A stretch of 64,000 nucleotides of DNA from Cardinalis cardinalis (taxonomy: Eukaryota > Chordata > Aves > Passeriformes > Cardinalidae), in contig JACDOX010000007.1 of assembly GCA_014549065.1 (NCBI GenBank), positions 6,751,034-6,815,033 of the forward strand, in the 5' to 3' direction. Shown piece by piece: positions 49,361 through 62,400 of the stretch. The translations under genes were made by a program, and so were the position numbers. Under the pieces are notes generated by a model. That model was not told the DNA's origin and made no database searches. It saw only the letters and a program-made list of their open reading frames with translations. How positions within the stretch are numbered: position 1 is the first letter of the stretch; every line of letters begins with the position of its first letter.

Positions 49361-51195
49361 AGTGATGGATGATCACAGTGGATCATATGATCACACTCTC
49401 CCAGACACCAGTGACTTATGTTTCAGGAACATCTTCAACCAGAGGAAGAGCCCTGGTGCTTATTAGCTATTGATGAATTTCCTTTTCCTTCCTTGGGTTT
49501 GTCTAATTGCTTTTTGAATCCATGCAAACACATAATTTCCCCTGTGATTAGTTGGTAATCCTCAGGGTAAGTCTGTGCCAATAAGAAGATGCATCTCTTG
49601 TTTGTTTGGAACATTTAATGCCTTCTTGTTATTATATTAGAAAAGAAAAGGATTAGTTGTTTTTCACTGTCTCCTTGTTAGTACTGATTTTATAGACCTC
49701 TAGCATATTCCCTGCTCATGGATTTCTTTTCCAGTTTAAAGGATCCTGCTGTAATTAAATGTCCTTTTTATGGCAGCNGTACTCTTCCTTTCATTGAACT
49801 TACTGCCTCTTCCTCAAGGCTATAATATTTTTACCAATGCAGAGGTATTTATTACTGGTTTTGAACTCTTTTTATTTATTTATGTTTGTCTGGGAGTGCC
49901 TAAAAAACCAAACTGTTTTATTTAAAGTGTTGGCAAATAATTTTCTTTCTTTTTTTGTTTTGTTTTGCAACAAGTCAAAACTCTCATTTGAAGCATTTAA
50001 GGCTCATGATGCTGTCTTTTGGATATTTGTGACAGAGTGTAGTATCTTGTCTTTGGACTCTTTTGTTCTTTCCTTATTTAAGTCATAAATTGATTTTTCT
50101 AATATCATTCTGGTCTGCAGTGACAAGTTGCAGAGACCTCAGCATCACAGCCTGGTGNGGAACAATTAGCACTTGCTGCTAAGGGATAAGCCCAGTACTA
50201 AAATAACAGGGTAGCTGCAATCCAAGACGGAAGGTACTGGCAGCATATGCTTGGGATATCTGCAGCAGCTGATTTTATGCCTCCTGCATCTTTGCAGCTC
50301 CATCAAAGTATCAGTCAATCACAGTGGTGAGAATTTCTTTTATCAACTCAGTAAAAACAGAGGAGGCTGGTGAGTGACTCCTGTGATTTGGTGAGAGCCT
50401 TTCCAGCCATGTCAGGAGAGGGGCTTTCACTCTGTGTGGAAAGCCTCCCCACAGACATAGCAGATGCTAGAAACCCTTTCCAGCTGTCCTTGCCCACAAA
50501 ATCAGCAGAGAGGCTAAAGTCTCCACAGGATTTTACAGATTTAAAAACAAACAAATAATTGATTTTTTTNAAGTCTAGAGGAATGTGCAGTTGCTGTTCA
50601 GCTTGTCCTTTTGCATAATGTAGGAGGGGATATTGTACTCTGTTGAGTTACNGAGCAGTGCAGTGACTTGTGGTTAACCAGGTTATCCAGAAAGATCTTT
50701 AAAAAAAGCAAAACAAGCTGGAAACATCTCCTTGCTCCTCCACAATTCACTCACTATAATGTGGCTAAAAGAGGTTCTCCAAAAGCAAAGAAGGGCTTGC
50801 AAGGTTGTGCTGTTTGTCTCGGAGTCTTCTTCTCTTACGGTGGTGGTGGGGTTGACTGGACATCTGTAAGACACCAAAATGTGGTCTCTGAACCCATAAG
50901 AGAAGTTGNGTGAAAAAAGTAGCACCTGCTTTTCTCTCTATGTCTTGAGAAAGCAAATGAAAGTTTGTGTTTGATATGCCTCTAAGAGGAAACAAATGTT
51001 AGAAAAATGTTGCCCAGAATTGTCCCTTACCCCTTTTTGCCCAGCAGCTGTTTGATTGAGGGTGGGAACTGGTGCCCCAGACCCAGATGAAGAGCCAGCC
51101 CAAAGCAAGCAGAAATAGTTGGTTTCAGCCCAAGCACATCTTCAGCATGGGCAGAACAAGAGCAGATGAAGACGCTGCAGAATTTTGAGATTTGC
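49361..51195. other. Intergenic, nothing recognised
   Basis: Unique-looking sequence between the CR1 at 49.2 kb and the broken minus-strand frame. No supported gene or repeat. Confidence 0.6.
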
Positions 51196-52298
51196 CTAGG
51201 GGCTCAATGTTTGCAAGCCCCCTGCCCCTCCTGGGAGCAGACTGTGTTCTGCTGTGGCTGTGACGATGATGTGTGCGTGGAACATGTTCTGCACCTTGTG
51301 CTTCTGCGTAGGCGTGGGAGAAAGGTGAACATATGCTTTTGAANAAGTTGTCGTATCCCTGTTTCCTTCTAAAGGTGCCATATGTGCTCTCTGAGTCACC
51401 AGGACGTAGTTTACCCTGTGATAGGAGTAGCTCTTGACAGGTGCAGTAGGCTGTGAGGTCAATGTAGAGGTCAATGTGCNTTTAGATCTGAGATTCATAT
51501 TCTGCACCATCTCCCCAGCTGGCAGCGGTGACAAGCCCAGTTTTCCTACAGCTGGCTGCAGCGGCTTGGGGCTGCTCTTTGTGGTCTTTTTCTTCCAGAC
51601 ACCTTCCCACCTTGTGCTGCTGCCAGGTGGAGACCCTGTTTTAGGCATGTACAATGTTGTGTTGATGTCTGACACTGGCCAGTTACGACTTTGGCTGTGG
51701 TGCCATTCCCCTGTTCCAGTCATGAAGCTGTTTGCCATGTCTCGTGGCAGTGTGCTGGCAGACCAGTGCACTTTGGTTTCTGAAAGCACACCATGTCCCA
51801 GGCAGACGTTCCCTTTTTTGTCATCAGATCTNGGCTGATATAAACAATATTCACTTCCCAAGCGGCACAGATATGCAAATGAACCTTTCATGGGATAATG
51901 GCCATATGAAGCTTTGCTAGCAGGCATTCACGACATGTGGAGGCATGTTGGTGCCAGATGCTTGCAGGCTTTTGGCTGAGCTATTCCCTTTTCCAGTAGG
52001 ATAGTCAGTACCAGGCTATTTTGGGAGATCCACTGCAGGCCCAGATCAATGATTGGTGCATCTTTAACAACTTCAGGAAACAGTGCTCTCCAGGTTGCCA
52101 GAGGAGTATCTGGCCCCACAGTGTCAATCTGCCTCCTAAAGCCCTTGGCTGTCTGGCTGCTGTGGAGCCTTTTACAAACACCAAGCCAGTGACATGTTGC
52201 AGCATCTCTGAGATGTGCCACTTTTCAGGACACAAACAGAACAGTGCATCATTCCTAGTGAAATCTTCTGGGGAATCATGTTGTGATGGGTTGAACAA
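51196..52298 (-). pseudogene. Unidentified broken protein-like reading frame
   Basis: On the minus strand a frame runs from about 52221 to the stop at 51196, interrupted only by one TGA at 51928-51930: 97 codons before it and 243 after it. A neighbouring frame (52298-52005) contains protein-like text such as DALFCLCPEKWHISEMLQHV, so a frameshift near 52150 may join the two. The composition looks protein-like (PEVVKDAPIIDLGLQW, YGHYPMKGSFAYLCRLGSEY) rather than repeat-like. TTCCCCAG on the minus strand near 52272 could be a splice acceptor. I do not recognise the family. It is best read as a decayed gene or exon, or a chance open frame. Confidence 0.35.
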
Positions 52299-55200
52299 AG
52301 CTGTAGCAAAACAATCAGATTCTTCGGTCTTTTCAAATTAGGATAAAACCTTGTATCAGTGTATACAGCCTTCCATATGAGGTAAAAANCACTCACTAGA
52401 ATGCACAGAACTGCGGAGTTTTTGCTTCTTTGTCAGCTAAAAAGGCTGCCTGATATATTGAGGTCTGTTGCTTTATCAGAGGAGAACATCAACCTGCTTT
52501 CCCTTTTTTCCTTTGAGGATTAAAGATCACCTAAAATAGCTGAATTCAGTATAAAACTTGCCAGCAGAAGCTGTAAAATTGAGATGGTTCAGGGACTGGT
52601 GATCAAGCCAAACTCACAGCCTTTGCTTGCATTCAACTCACTTAAAAAAATTGAAAGCTCCCACCCTAGCCATGGAAAGCCAGCACTTGCACTGCAGGCC
52701 AGCAGCTGTGGCAGGACAAGATAACTCATTGCTTTGGGAGGATAGAAACTGGAACTGGAGTCAAATGCCCACTGCACAGATGATCTTCCCTTAATTCCCA
52801 GTATTGTGTACTGGGAGGGAGAAAGCAGGAGCAGTTTTAGTGTACTGTGGTCCATATGGACTCCCTTGGGTGGGGGACTCCTCCCAGGACGTGTGTGACT
52901 TGCAGGAAGTTTGTTGTCAGGAGCACAGGTACAGCCCTTCTCACCAACAGCCTTACTGTTCATGTGGCCACAAATGACTTGTCCTGGGTTTCATCTTGGC
53001 ATCCTGCTCTGAGCAAACAAAATTACAGGAGGCAGCAGGGACAGCAGGAGAGCCAAAACCATTGTTGGTGGCACAGTGGCTTTCAGCATCCAAAGCTATC
53101 TGGAGACTGGGACTCTATTTCAGTCTGCTCACCGCAGAGCTAGTGCTTGCAGGCTAAGACTGGCAAATTTTTTTCTTCTCAGGGAAAAGAGCTGTGCTAC
53201 ATCACCCTCTCTCTAGGGAGATTCTTGTCCTAAGCCCTCTGCCCATGAAATTGGAGAACCAGTGNTTTGCCTGGGATTGTTAGGCAAAAAAGAGCCCTGA
53301 GAGGCTCCCTGTCCTCTCCCTGACCCTGCTGTGTGTCCTGCAGTTGGGCAGCCAGCCTGCTACTGCATGTCCCATGGTGGGGCCCATCNCACATGCTCTG
53401 CTCAGCTTTTTGTGATTACTGTCACCCATTTGTGGCTCACTGTGTTGCTTTTCCCTAAATAATGTTCTCTCTGTAGATGATTATTTTAAATAAAGCAGAG
53501 TTGATGTTAAGTAGGCAGAACNTTTGAAGGCCTTTACTTGCATTTCTGACAATGCATGCAATTATTCCAGCACCAGCATGACTGTTTTGTTTGCCAAATG
53601 CTGATCTGATTTATCTCTGTTCTAGACTGAAAAGCGGTATAGCTAATGACAGTCAGCTCCAACATCTTCTCCTGATTGCCTATTATTGTCCTGAACCGTT
53701 TTAATTTTCNATTGTCTTTGGTAAAAATGTAGAAGGGGAAGAAGAGGTTGTTTTAATCCTCCCTATTGGGTATTGAGAGCAGCCAGAATTTATTGTGCCA
53801 TCAGGAAGGCAGAGCTACTGCCTTGCTTTTTGGTAGTGACTCACTACATAAATTAAGCCGGATGGTCCCCAAGGCTTATACTTCTCATGCACTCTGCGTC
53901 ATGTTAGAAACATTAAAATATTAACAAACTTTGATCCCAGGGCAGCTCGACGCTCACTCAGATCTGCTTTCAAGCTAGAATGCACTCCCCGTTTGGAGTC
54001 TATAGTAAACTTCAGAAAACTTGGCCTGAAAGCCCAGAGCATCATCATTCAGCAGCACCTAAACTCCCTCTTCAATCATTTAAAAGCTACTCTGAGAGAC
54101 TCTTTGGAGTTGTGTTACAGATATTGGTTGATATTACAGTTTTTCATGAAATGGCACATCTCTGGTCCTCTCCAGTTCTTGTGAATGAGATCATTACTAT
54201 TTCTACACAGTAATACCACCACCTCATTCTCCCTAGCACCTTGGAACTCTCAATGTGTTGATGTCACAATGATGAGACCTTGAATATCCTGCAGCTNTTC
54301 CTAGTTAGCTAGGGTTTCTCACACAGGAAAACCCCTGAGACTGAGTTTCAAGAATCGAAAGAGAGGANGCATTTGAAGGAATACGCCATTTTCTTTCCCT
54401 TAATATTTCAGGAGGAGCATTAGGTACTGGCCAGCTGTCAAAACCTTTTCTCACATGCCCTCCTCCCTTACAGTCCTTCTTCCAGGGACCTTGGTGGTGG
54501 CTACAGTGAAGAAGCACCTGTGTGAGGAAGACAAATTAAATCCCTGACAGCTCTGCCTCCTGCACTGAGCTGCCAATTCAGTGCTAGTGGTGTTTTCTTC
54601 ACAGGCTCCTGCAGCTGCCTTGCTGTTGTCTCACCCAGATCTAGAGGGCCCAGGGAAAACCGGCTGCTTGCAAGAGCAGCAGTCTTGGAGTTGCTCTTAC
54701 CTCACTGGTGGGCACTGAAAAGCTGGAGAGCAAAGTGAGGGATACTGGCCTGTGTTCCATTATATTTTTTAATTTTCCCCTTCTCATCCCCCAACGCAAG
54801 CCTGATTGATCTGTGCCTAAAGATCAGAGTCTTTCTGAATTTTTGTTTTGAAGAAGTCTTCCGAAAATTTTCTGCCAGTTAAGGCCGTGTGAAATCACAC
54901 ATCAGAAAGAGCTCTGGTGCTGCAAAATGACATGCCCATCATCTCCACATTTCTCTCTGTGAATGTCTTCCAGCATTTCTCCTTNAAACTTCAGCAACGC
55001 CCTCACCCAGTTTTAATTGTTGCTTTACTTTGATCTTTGCACAGCAAGTATTTTTCAGTCGACTTCACCAGAAGAAGCTGAAGTATCACCTAAGGGTGAT
55101 GGAGATGGGGGAATGAGTGCACATGTGGGACAGGATCTTTTAGGAGGAAATAGCTACTGCTGGCATTTGGGTGTCCTTGAGTGACCAGTAGCTCTGGACT

Positions 55201-55969
55201 TGCACTCCCTTCNAAGGGGCAGCTATTTTCACTCATTGGGGAGAGTTTCCAGATCATGAGAAAGACATTAAGAAGCCCTTTTCACCATGGACTGACTGTG
55301 AATTGAATGAAAATTAAACAATAATCAAAACAGGCAATTCNGAGTCTTTTGCTGCTGTTGGCAATCAGTTTACCAGCAAGTAGCTTTGGTGACCCTGAGA
55401 TTGAGAGCCACTGAAGCTGGCAAGATAATTAAAGAGGGAAGGACATGCAGAGGGTAACACATGCAGACCTCCACTAAGCTGAACTGAATACTGATCACAA
55501 CTTTGCTTTGTCTTTTTTTCCATCAGAAATTTTTGGCATGCCACTAAACTCCTGTTCCACAGCTTCTCTCAGACAATTTCCCTATTCCTCTGTCAGATTT
55601 CTGCTTCACTAGAAGGACTATCTGAAAACACTTTTAAAATTTATTTTCTAAATTATTACGAGATGCTTTATTGAAAAATTATGACTTTTCCTTACTGCTT
55701 CTCTTCCAAACAGACTGGATTGTATTCACAAAGGACACCTCTGACCTGCAGAGTGAGGAACAAGCAAGTTAAAACTTCCTGAACAAACTAAGTAGCAATA
55801 ATTAAAAGTACAAAGGAGATCTCAGCAGTAAGGCTAAGGAGCAAGCACCTGAAAGAGTAGAACAGCTCTCTTGCTGATGAAGCAGCTAGTCTCCATTCAA
55901 TTCCCAGACANGTGAAAAAGTGTATTTTCAGGCCTGGCTTGGTTTCATTAGTAACTAAAATCTAAACTA
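52299..55969. other. Intergenic, nothing recognised
   Basis: Moderate GC content. A 124-codon minus-strand frame (52963-52589) lies just upstream of the broken frame, but has no recognisable motif and no clear splice link to it. Confidence 0.55.
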
Positions 55970-56039
55970 ATGATAAAACTTCAGGGGATAACGTCAGGTT
56001 TCTGCTGTGGGCAGAACGGCACTGATGGCAACAAATGTA

Positions 56040-56450
56040 TGAGAACAAAGGGACCTGGCCCGGGCGGGCAGCAGCACACCCACCACAGGGTGCTGACAAG
56101 GATCCTCAGTGAGGTGAGCCACCTCAGTGAGCCACCTCATGTGAGGTGGCTCTGGAAAGGGCCAGGTGTGTGTGCCTGACGGCTGAGTGGCACCAGGAGC
56201 GTGGCAGGCGCGTAAATGCAGCACAGGGGGCCAGGAGCAGGACCAGGCTGCGGCGCAGGACGCGCGGAACGGGGCAGTGCCTGGGGATGCGGAGCCAGCA
56301 GGGGCTGCCTGCGCTCCTGCCTTGGAGAGCTGCAGCCGGGCACAGCTCTGAGCTGAGGATCCCAGGCTCTGGGGAAAGACAGACCNCACGGGAAAGAGAG
56401 CAGATGCAGAAGCAACAAAACCTGATGCGCGGCTGAAATGCGTTCCCTGG
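56040..56450. promoter_or_regulatory. Small GC- and CpG-rich patch
   Basis: Local CpG enrichment (CCCGGGCGGGC, GGCGCGTAAATG, CGGCGCAGGACGCGCGG) in otherwise CpG-poor sequence. It could be an enhancer, a weak promoter or a remnant exon. Open frames on both strands follow from the GC content and show no family features. A short inverted repeat (GAGCCACCTC/GAGGTGGCTC) sits at 56129-56152. Confidence 0.35.
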
Positions 56451-56956
56451 GCTCAGGTTTTCCCAGAGCTGTTCCCACAGGTCCCCTCTCTCTCTCCCCT
56501 CTTGCTCTCTCTGCTCCCCAGGAGATGGCAAGGTCTGGGGACTGAGTGCACCTGCTGTGGAAATCCACCTGTAATTATCCTGCATTTCTGCACAGAGTTG
56601 GAATTAGCTGGCTGCAGCGTAGCTGTGGAGCTGTTGCTTTTCTGAGGAGGCTCTTGGGGCTGCAGCAGGCTTTGAAAGAGGAGAAATTTTGTTTATCCAC
56701 AGGGTAAAGCTTCCAGAGGGCAGGTAAAATCTGTGAGTTCATTAGGAGTACAGGATGAGCAGGGTGCTCTTGCTGAATGGTTTTCTGTGCCCAGGCATTG
56801 GCTGGAAAGTCACTTGTGCATCTAAGAAATCTAATGCAATCTGTGAAATGGGATTTTGAAAAACAATTGCAGCAATGCACTAGGACAATTCAGTGATTTT
56901 GAGCATGGCAAGAATGGACAGAAGGAATACATCTTGGTATTGTTATCTTATTTTTC

Positions 56957-57012
56957 CTGGAATTAGGATAGTTGTTAATTCCAGTTGTTTCTGGAATTAG
57001 GATAGTTGTTAA
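56957..57012 (+). repeat. 34-bp partial tandem duplication
   Basis: CTGGAATTAGGATAGTTGTT begins at 56957 and again at 56991. The second copy matches for 22 bp and then diverges. Confidence 0.9.
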
Positions 57013-57334
57013 AGTTTTTTCCTAATATAGGGGGACATACAGCAAAGAAAACAGAAATTTGTATGGCACACATTGGCAAATAAAATCAAAATGATTTCCA
57101 AATAAATACAATGCGGTGTAGTTTTCTAAAACTTCTATGAAACAATGGCCCAAACTGTTTTGTGGTTTTTTTTTTAACCAATATAACTTCAAAATTATGT
57201 GACAAATAAAGTTTCCTGCTAGGAGATTATCCTATTTTTGGCTTAAACATTGATGCATCCTGACTGCTGCTGCTNCGTGTTCTAGCTGCCCTTCAAAACC
57301 AGGAGATGGAGGATGAAGCAAGGTGGGTGTCAGT

Positions 57335-57611
57335 CTCTTCTCCTAAGTAAAATGCAACAGGATGAATGGAAATAGCACCAGGGGAAGTTTAGTGTGGATA
57401 TTAGTAGGAATTTCTTCACTGAAGGGATTGTCAAGCATTGGCACAGGCTGCCCAGGGAAGTGGTGGAGTCACCATCTCTGGAGGTATTTAAAAGACACGT
57501 AGATGTAGCACTTAGGGACATGGCTAAGTGATGGAATTGGCAGTGCTGGGTTAATGGTCGGACTCAATGATCCTAGAGGTTGTTTCCAATTTAATAATTT
57601 CAGGATTCTAG
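57335..57611 (+). mobile_element. CR1-like LINE fragment, plus orientation
   Basis: ATTAGTAGGAATTTCTTCAC, GCACAGGCTGCCCAGGGAAG, TGGTGGAGTCACCATCTCTG, GAGGTATTTAAAAGACACGT and GGTCGGACTCAATGATCC, ending GGATTCTAGGAAT. The internal text suggests a CR1 subfamily different from the copies at 1.1, 18.9 and 49.2 kb. Confidence 0.88.
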
Positions 57612-59229
57612 GAATGATCATTTCTGGAAACACTGTTAACTAGTTAAGGAAAGGAACAAAATATTGAGGTTATGAAACAGCTGATAATTTCTAGGAAAGT
57701 ATAAAATTGTTTCCATTTGAAGGATGGGACAAGTACTTACATTTTATTTGACTTTAAGAGATCCATGGGGCGTGCACTTTTAAGTCCTAGTAGATAATGT
57801 TAGATGTGCAGCTGGAGTCCTGTGCATGCAGAGTGAAAATTATCAGCTGCATTTCCAGGGTGCTCAGGAGAGATCTTCTTTGCTTCTTCTCTTGTGTTTA
57901 GAGAGAGGAGGAGTTGTCCTGGATCCCAGCCTGGGAGGGAAGGATGAGGAAAGCAAAAGCAACCTGCCTCTCTCTGAGACAGAGAGGGGAGCAACAGGAG
58001 TGGCTGTGCGCTGGTGCTCTGAGCAAGGGGGAAGGTCTGGGGGAGGCAGAGCTTAATGCCTGGTGGGGAACTGGCTGTGGTCTTCTCTTGACCTCTCCAC
58101 TTGTGGTGGGCTCAGAGCTGACAGAAATCAGCTCAAAGTGAGGGTTTACAGCACCCAAATCTGAGCACAGAAGGCTGGCACAAAGCCAAGCACGGGCTCC
58201 CTGTCAACAGCAGAGAAATCAGGTCTAGGAACAGCAACCACAGCCCTTACTTTTCAAAGTAAGGGATTTCTGATGAAATTTTGTTCTATGTAATTTAAAT
58301 CCTTTACCTGAGAGTGGTCCCTCNTGGTTTTTGTGGATGTACTAAATTTAACCATCAGCTGCCCTCAGGTAATGTCTCTGTGCTCCACTGCCTGTACTGC
58401 TGCCCAAGCACACAGTTGAGAAGAAGTGTGGATGCCATGTGGAGCTGTCTGCTGTTAGCAATTCCCCTCTCCTCCTCAGTGCTTCCTGGCAATGAAATTG
58501 TCTTGCTCTATGACAACAAAATCCATCAGCAGGTTCCTCTCAGGACTCATCACCNCCTTCATTACCTTTCTGCTTACGCTACTTGAAACAGTTTTTAATA
58601 TTCTTGCTTCTTTTTTCTGTTTTGCGCTGTCATATGTAAAAATTTTAGAAAAATGAAGAAATAAGGAAGTAAGATGGTTTTACAGATCACCCAGACTGCT
58701 ATAGAATCTCCTATGAGGCTTCTCTGATCTGGTATGCCATAGTAAAAGTCCTTGGTAAATAGTGGGAAATTGCATCAGGATTATCATCCAGGTGGCAAAC
58801 CTATGACCATTTAGGCAGTAACAAGCATTTTCCTCAAAGATTATAGAAATGNGGTTTAGAATCCTATAGCTGAATCACTCTACACCAAATTAATTGCTTT
58901 GTTTTTTATTTAAAAATATAGAAAGAACTGAAGTACATGGGAAATTTTGCTTCCATAATCTGTAGTCAGGAATCAGAGCTGGTGATGGCTTCACTGGGAG
59001 AGAATGAGAAACATAGTGGTTAAATTTTATTTGGGTCACTTGTAACATTTAATTTTCACAGCCAGTGTGGTTGGCAGAATATTTTATTATCTTTTTTTNT
59101 TCTTTTTTTGCATAATGAAACAATGGAAATCCACATCAGTCCTCCTCAATAAAAGACAGTGGGATTATACTGTATTATATTATAAACATTATATATATGT
59201 TTTAAAAATCTGCACGGGCATTCCTATAA
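57612..59229. other. Intergenic, nothing recognised
   Basis: Contains the 10-bp inverted repeat at 58244 and AT-rich sequence; no supported gene. Confidence 0.6.
58244..58265. repeat. Short inverted repeat, 10-bp arms
   Basis: CCCTTACTTT and AAAGTAAGGG around TC. It is in the gene-poor 3' region, with no sign of function. Confidence 0.85.
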
Positions 59230-59299
59230 GATGAGGCTTAGAAAGGGAGGCTTTATCTCCTGTCAAAGCCAGTGGAGTGGAGTTAGGTGTTTTCAGATC

Positions 59300-59450
59300 T
59301 GTAAGAGCCCTCTGAGGAGGGAGGGAGATGCGAACGGCAGTGAGTGCGGGAGGCAGACACCCGCCCCCGCCCAGCCCGAGCGCCAGCGTGTAAATGTACG
59401 TGAGAGCTGGGCCTGGGAAACAGGGAGCTGGCAGGATCCACCTCTTCCGT
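59300..59450. promoter_or_regulatory. Second small GC- and CpG-rich patch
   Basis: Contains CCGCCCCCGCCCAGCCCGAG and GCGCCAGCGTGTAAATG, resembling the GGCGCGTAAATG block of the patch at 56.2 kb. CCGCCCC fits an Sp1/KLF-type site. Regulatory role inferred only from composition. Confidence 0.3.
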
Positions 59451-62400
59451 GCTGGAACAAGAATGGATTTACATCTCATCTGTGCCATCCTCCAGGGCAG
59501 GGATCGGAGCTAAACAAAAGCCTCTCCAGCACAGGAGAGGGAATCCATGTGTTTTACATAACAGCTGAGGTTTACTCCTTGGTACAAGAGGACTTGGCTG
59601 CACTGTGCCACCAGCCCACCTCAGGGCTGGTCCAGGCTCTGCAGTGCCAGGGGAATGCAGGAGGGATGCCTGCATGCCTTGGCCACTGGAGGCGTCTGCC
59701 AGGAGCAGCTGAAAGCATCTTGCTTGGCTCTCTGAGCCCTTGGGGTGGGGAAGCAGAAAGCAAGCAGGTTGTATAAATTCTCAGCCAAATGAGTATACTA
59801 AAATTGCAGCACTCCTACTTCTTTCATATGAATGTGGGCATTAAAAAATACATTTTCAGTAGGCAGGGAGTGGGTGTGTGAGAGAGCAAAGTGTTTGCAC
59901 TCCTTTCCCACCATCTCAAAAAGGGTGGATGTTTCAGGGGAAAGGATCCTGACTGCAGTGCTTATCTTTGATTAGCACATCATAAAGAAGTCACACGTTG
60001 AATTGCCCAGTCCTAAGTGACTGCAGAAAAGATTATAGAAGGAATAGACAAAGTGAATATTACTCTATCACCAAGACTGGGAAACATTCACCCAAGTCTT
60101 CCAAATGGGGAATGTAAGGATGCAAGAGCCTTACAGTAACCTTGCAAACTCTTGTCTAAAACCAGTTTGATGTTATAAAGTTGTGAAAACCACAACACCA
60201 GTTTTTAGAAAGGTTTCCAGTGGAAACAGATGAAAATGTAGGCTGCTAAATTTGACACTTGTGCTGGGAAACCTAATAGGAAATATAAAAGTAGGATAAT
60301 AAGTGACAGGGAGTAAAAATGGCAAACAGAAATACTGGTGTGATTTAGTGCCTGATCCTATCTCATAAATGTATCAGAGTGGTGAGTTAGGCTGGACTGC
60401 TTGGTGCAATCCTCCTGCATTTCCTAAAGACTTGGGTTTCCTGAGAGTGANGTTGCCATGAACACCTCCACCTCTGGTTGCCTTGAACAGTTTGTAAGAG
60501 ATTGTGGGGCAGATGTGAGGGTGCAGCTGGTAAAGGAGAAGAGAGGGTGCAGAGGTGCAAGTGGTGGGTGTGGGAGGAAAGAGGCACTGAGTGGGAATAA
60601 TCCAGGCAACAGCACAGGGAAGGAGACTGGGGAAAAGAAAATAGATGTGGGGAGGCAGCTCTACGTTGGTTTTTTTTTCTTTCTGATTAGAAGAAAGTGA
60701 AAATGCAGGATGTGAAAGGAGAGGCACTGAGGGAAGCAGCCAAGAGAAGCTGCTTGGGAGCCATGGACAGGTGTCACTTGGGACATGGTCCCTTGCAGCG
60801 ACTCAAACAAATACCCTTGGCACAGCAGGGGCCTTGGCTTGATGTGATCTCTGGAGGTAGGATACTGCTTTCAAGTGGAAGGATGAGAGGCAATGGGCAT
60901 GAACTGGAATAGGGAAAATGCCATTTATAAATCGAAAGGATCTTCTTTACGGTCTAGGGTGATCAACCTAGCTATCTTTCTGATAGCTTAAAACTCGTTT
61001 ATATAATGCCACTTCTTGCAGGCAGCCTTTCTTCAGCTCTCAGAAAATACATTTTAACTTCCAAATTTCTAAGTGTAAGATTTTTGTGAGAACCTCTTGG
61101 AATTGGACCAGCCCTATTTCTGCTAATAAGGACCCAGTAGAAGAGCTTTAGTCTTTCTAAAAGCCAGTGCTTACCTTGTTTCTCCAAATGCACTGGTTTT
61201 TCTTGTGTGAATGAGCCTGTCAGTAAAATTATGATTAAACCATGTTCTATGCTATGTATTGATCTTGAGTTCGCTTCCTGTTATTACAAATTGAATACCT
61301 CAGAAAATGGTTAAAGTCCTCAAATATCTTAAAGGCCAACTTTCTCTTGAGTTATTTGATGACAGCTACAATTGCCTGAAGCGTTAAAGCTGACATCTCA
61401 CAGCTCAGCTGAAGAAAGCTGAGACACATGGTATTTTCAACAGAAGAGACCTTGACCTTGGAAATAGCTTTTGTGCTCGTCCTCCAGGAACTGTACCTGT
61501 GCACCTGAACATTGTGGTGCAAAATATCCTGGGTAAAAAGAGTGGAGTGGCTGATGGGTGAGACTTACAGGGTTCATGAATGGTTGATAATGGTTGACAT
61601 TAGGGTATGTGTGGTAGTTTTCTTCTTCTTAGATATTTTACCTCTGAGCCCAGATGTTTGGATGAATTTTTGAATACCTATTTTATAGGTNTATGTGTAT
61701 TTTAAAAGTAGACATCTTTGTCAGTAAGCCATTTAGCTAGAAGCTTTCTTCAACTCTGTAGTTAAAGGCATCATGTGGTGACTTGCTAGGAAGCCTAAAC
61801 AAAGTTGATAAGAGCTAAGTAGGCCTGCCAAAATCTTTGTATAGAGAGAACTTATTTTCCTAAATTAGAAATCTGTCTAGAGACAGCACATCCTTCCTTT
61901 CTTGAGAGGAAGACCTCCTGCCTTAAGATTTCAGAAACTCTGTGATTTTTTTTTTAGCTCTGTTTTGCATATCTGATTACAGACTTTGAAGGCCAAGTGG
62001 TTTTTAAAAGTGAAGTCCCTTAAATACACTTTGGTCAGCCCCCCAGCTGCTTTTTTCACAGCTATTAGTTTTTGTCCTGTACTGAGTAATTAACTTGCTC
62101 CAGGTGTGTGCTCTGTCCTTGTTGCTAATTCTGTCTTCTGGGGAAGAGTCTACTTACTACCTCAGGTATGAAAAGTACCACAATTATAACAACCCCTGTG
62201 ATATTGCAGAAGTTAGCCTGCTCCCTCCACAAAGCTATGTGTCAAAAAGCTCAAGCAACCTGCTTTACAGTCAGCAGTGAAATAACAGTGGAGACACAAT
62301 CAAATAAATTAATAGCTGTAAGGCCATGCTACCTGTTCTCTGAAGCTGCCCCTTGCTCTGAGGATCTCCACTGCTGCCAAAGCAGGCTTGTGCATGGAGC

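Noticed and set aside
56124..56585. 153- and 143-codon minus-strand frames in the GC patch
   Set aside because: Two frames open at once through GC-rich sequence, Arg/Ser/Pro-rich, with no homology or splice support.
59231..59776. 181-codon plus-strand frame
   Set aside because: Spans the second GC patch and unrelated flanks; no domain, no splice context, and opposite-strand frames are also open.
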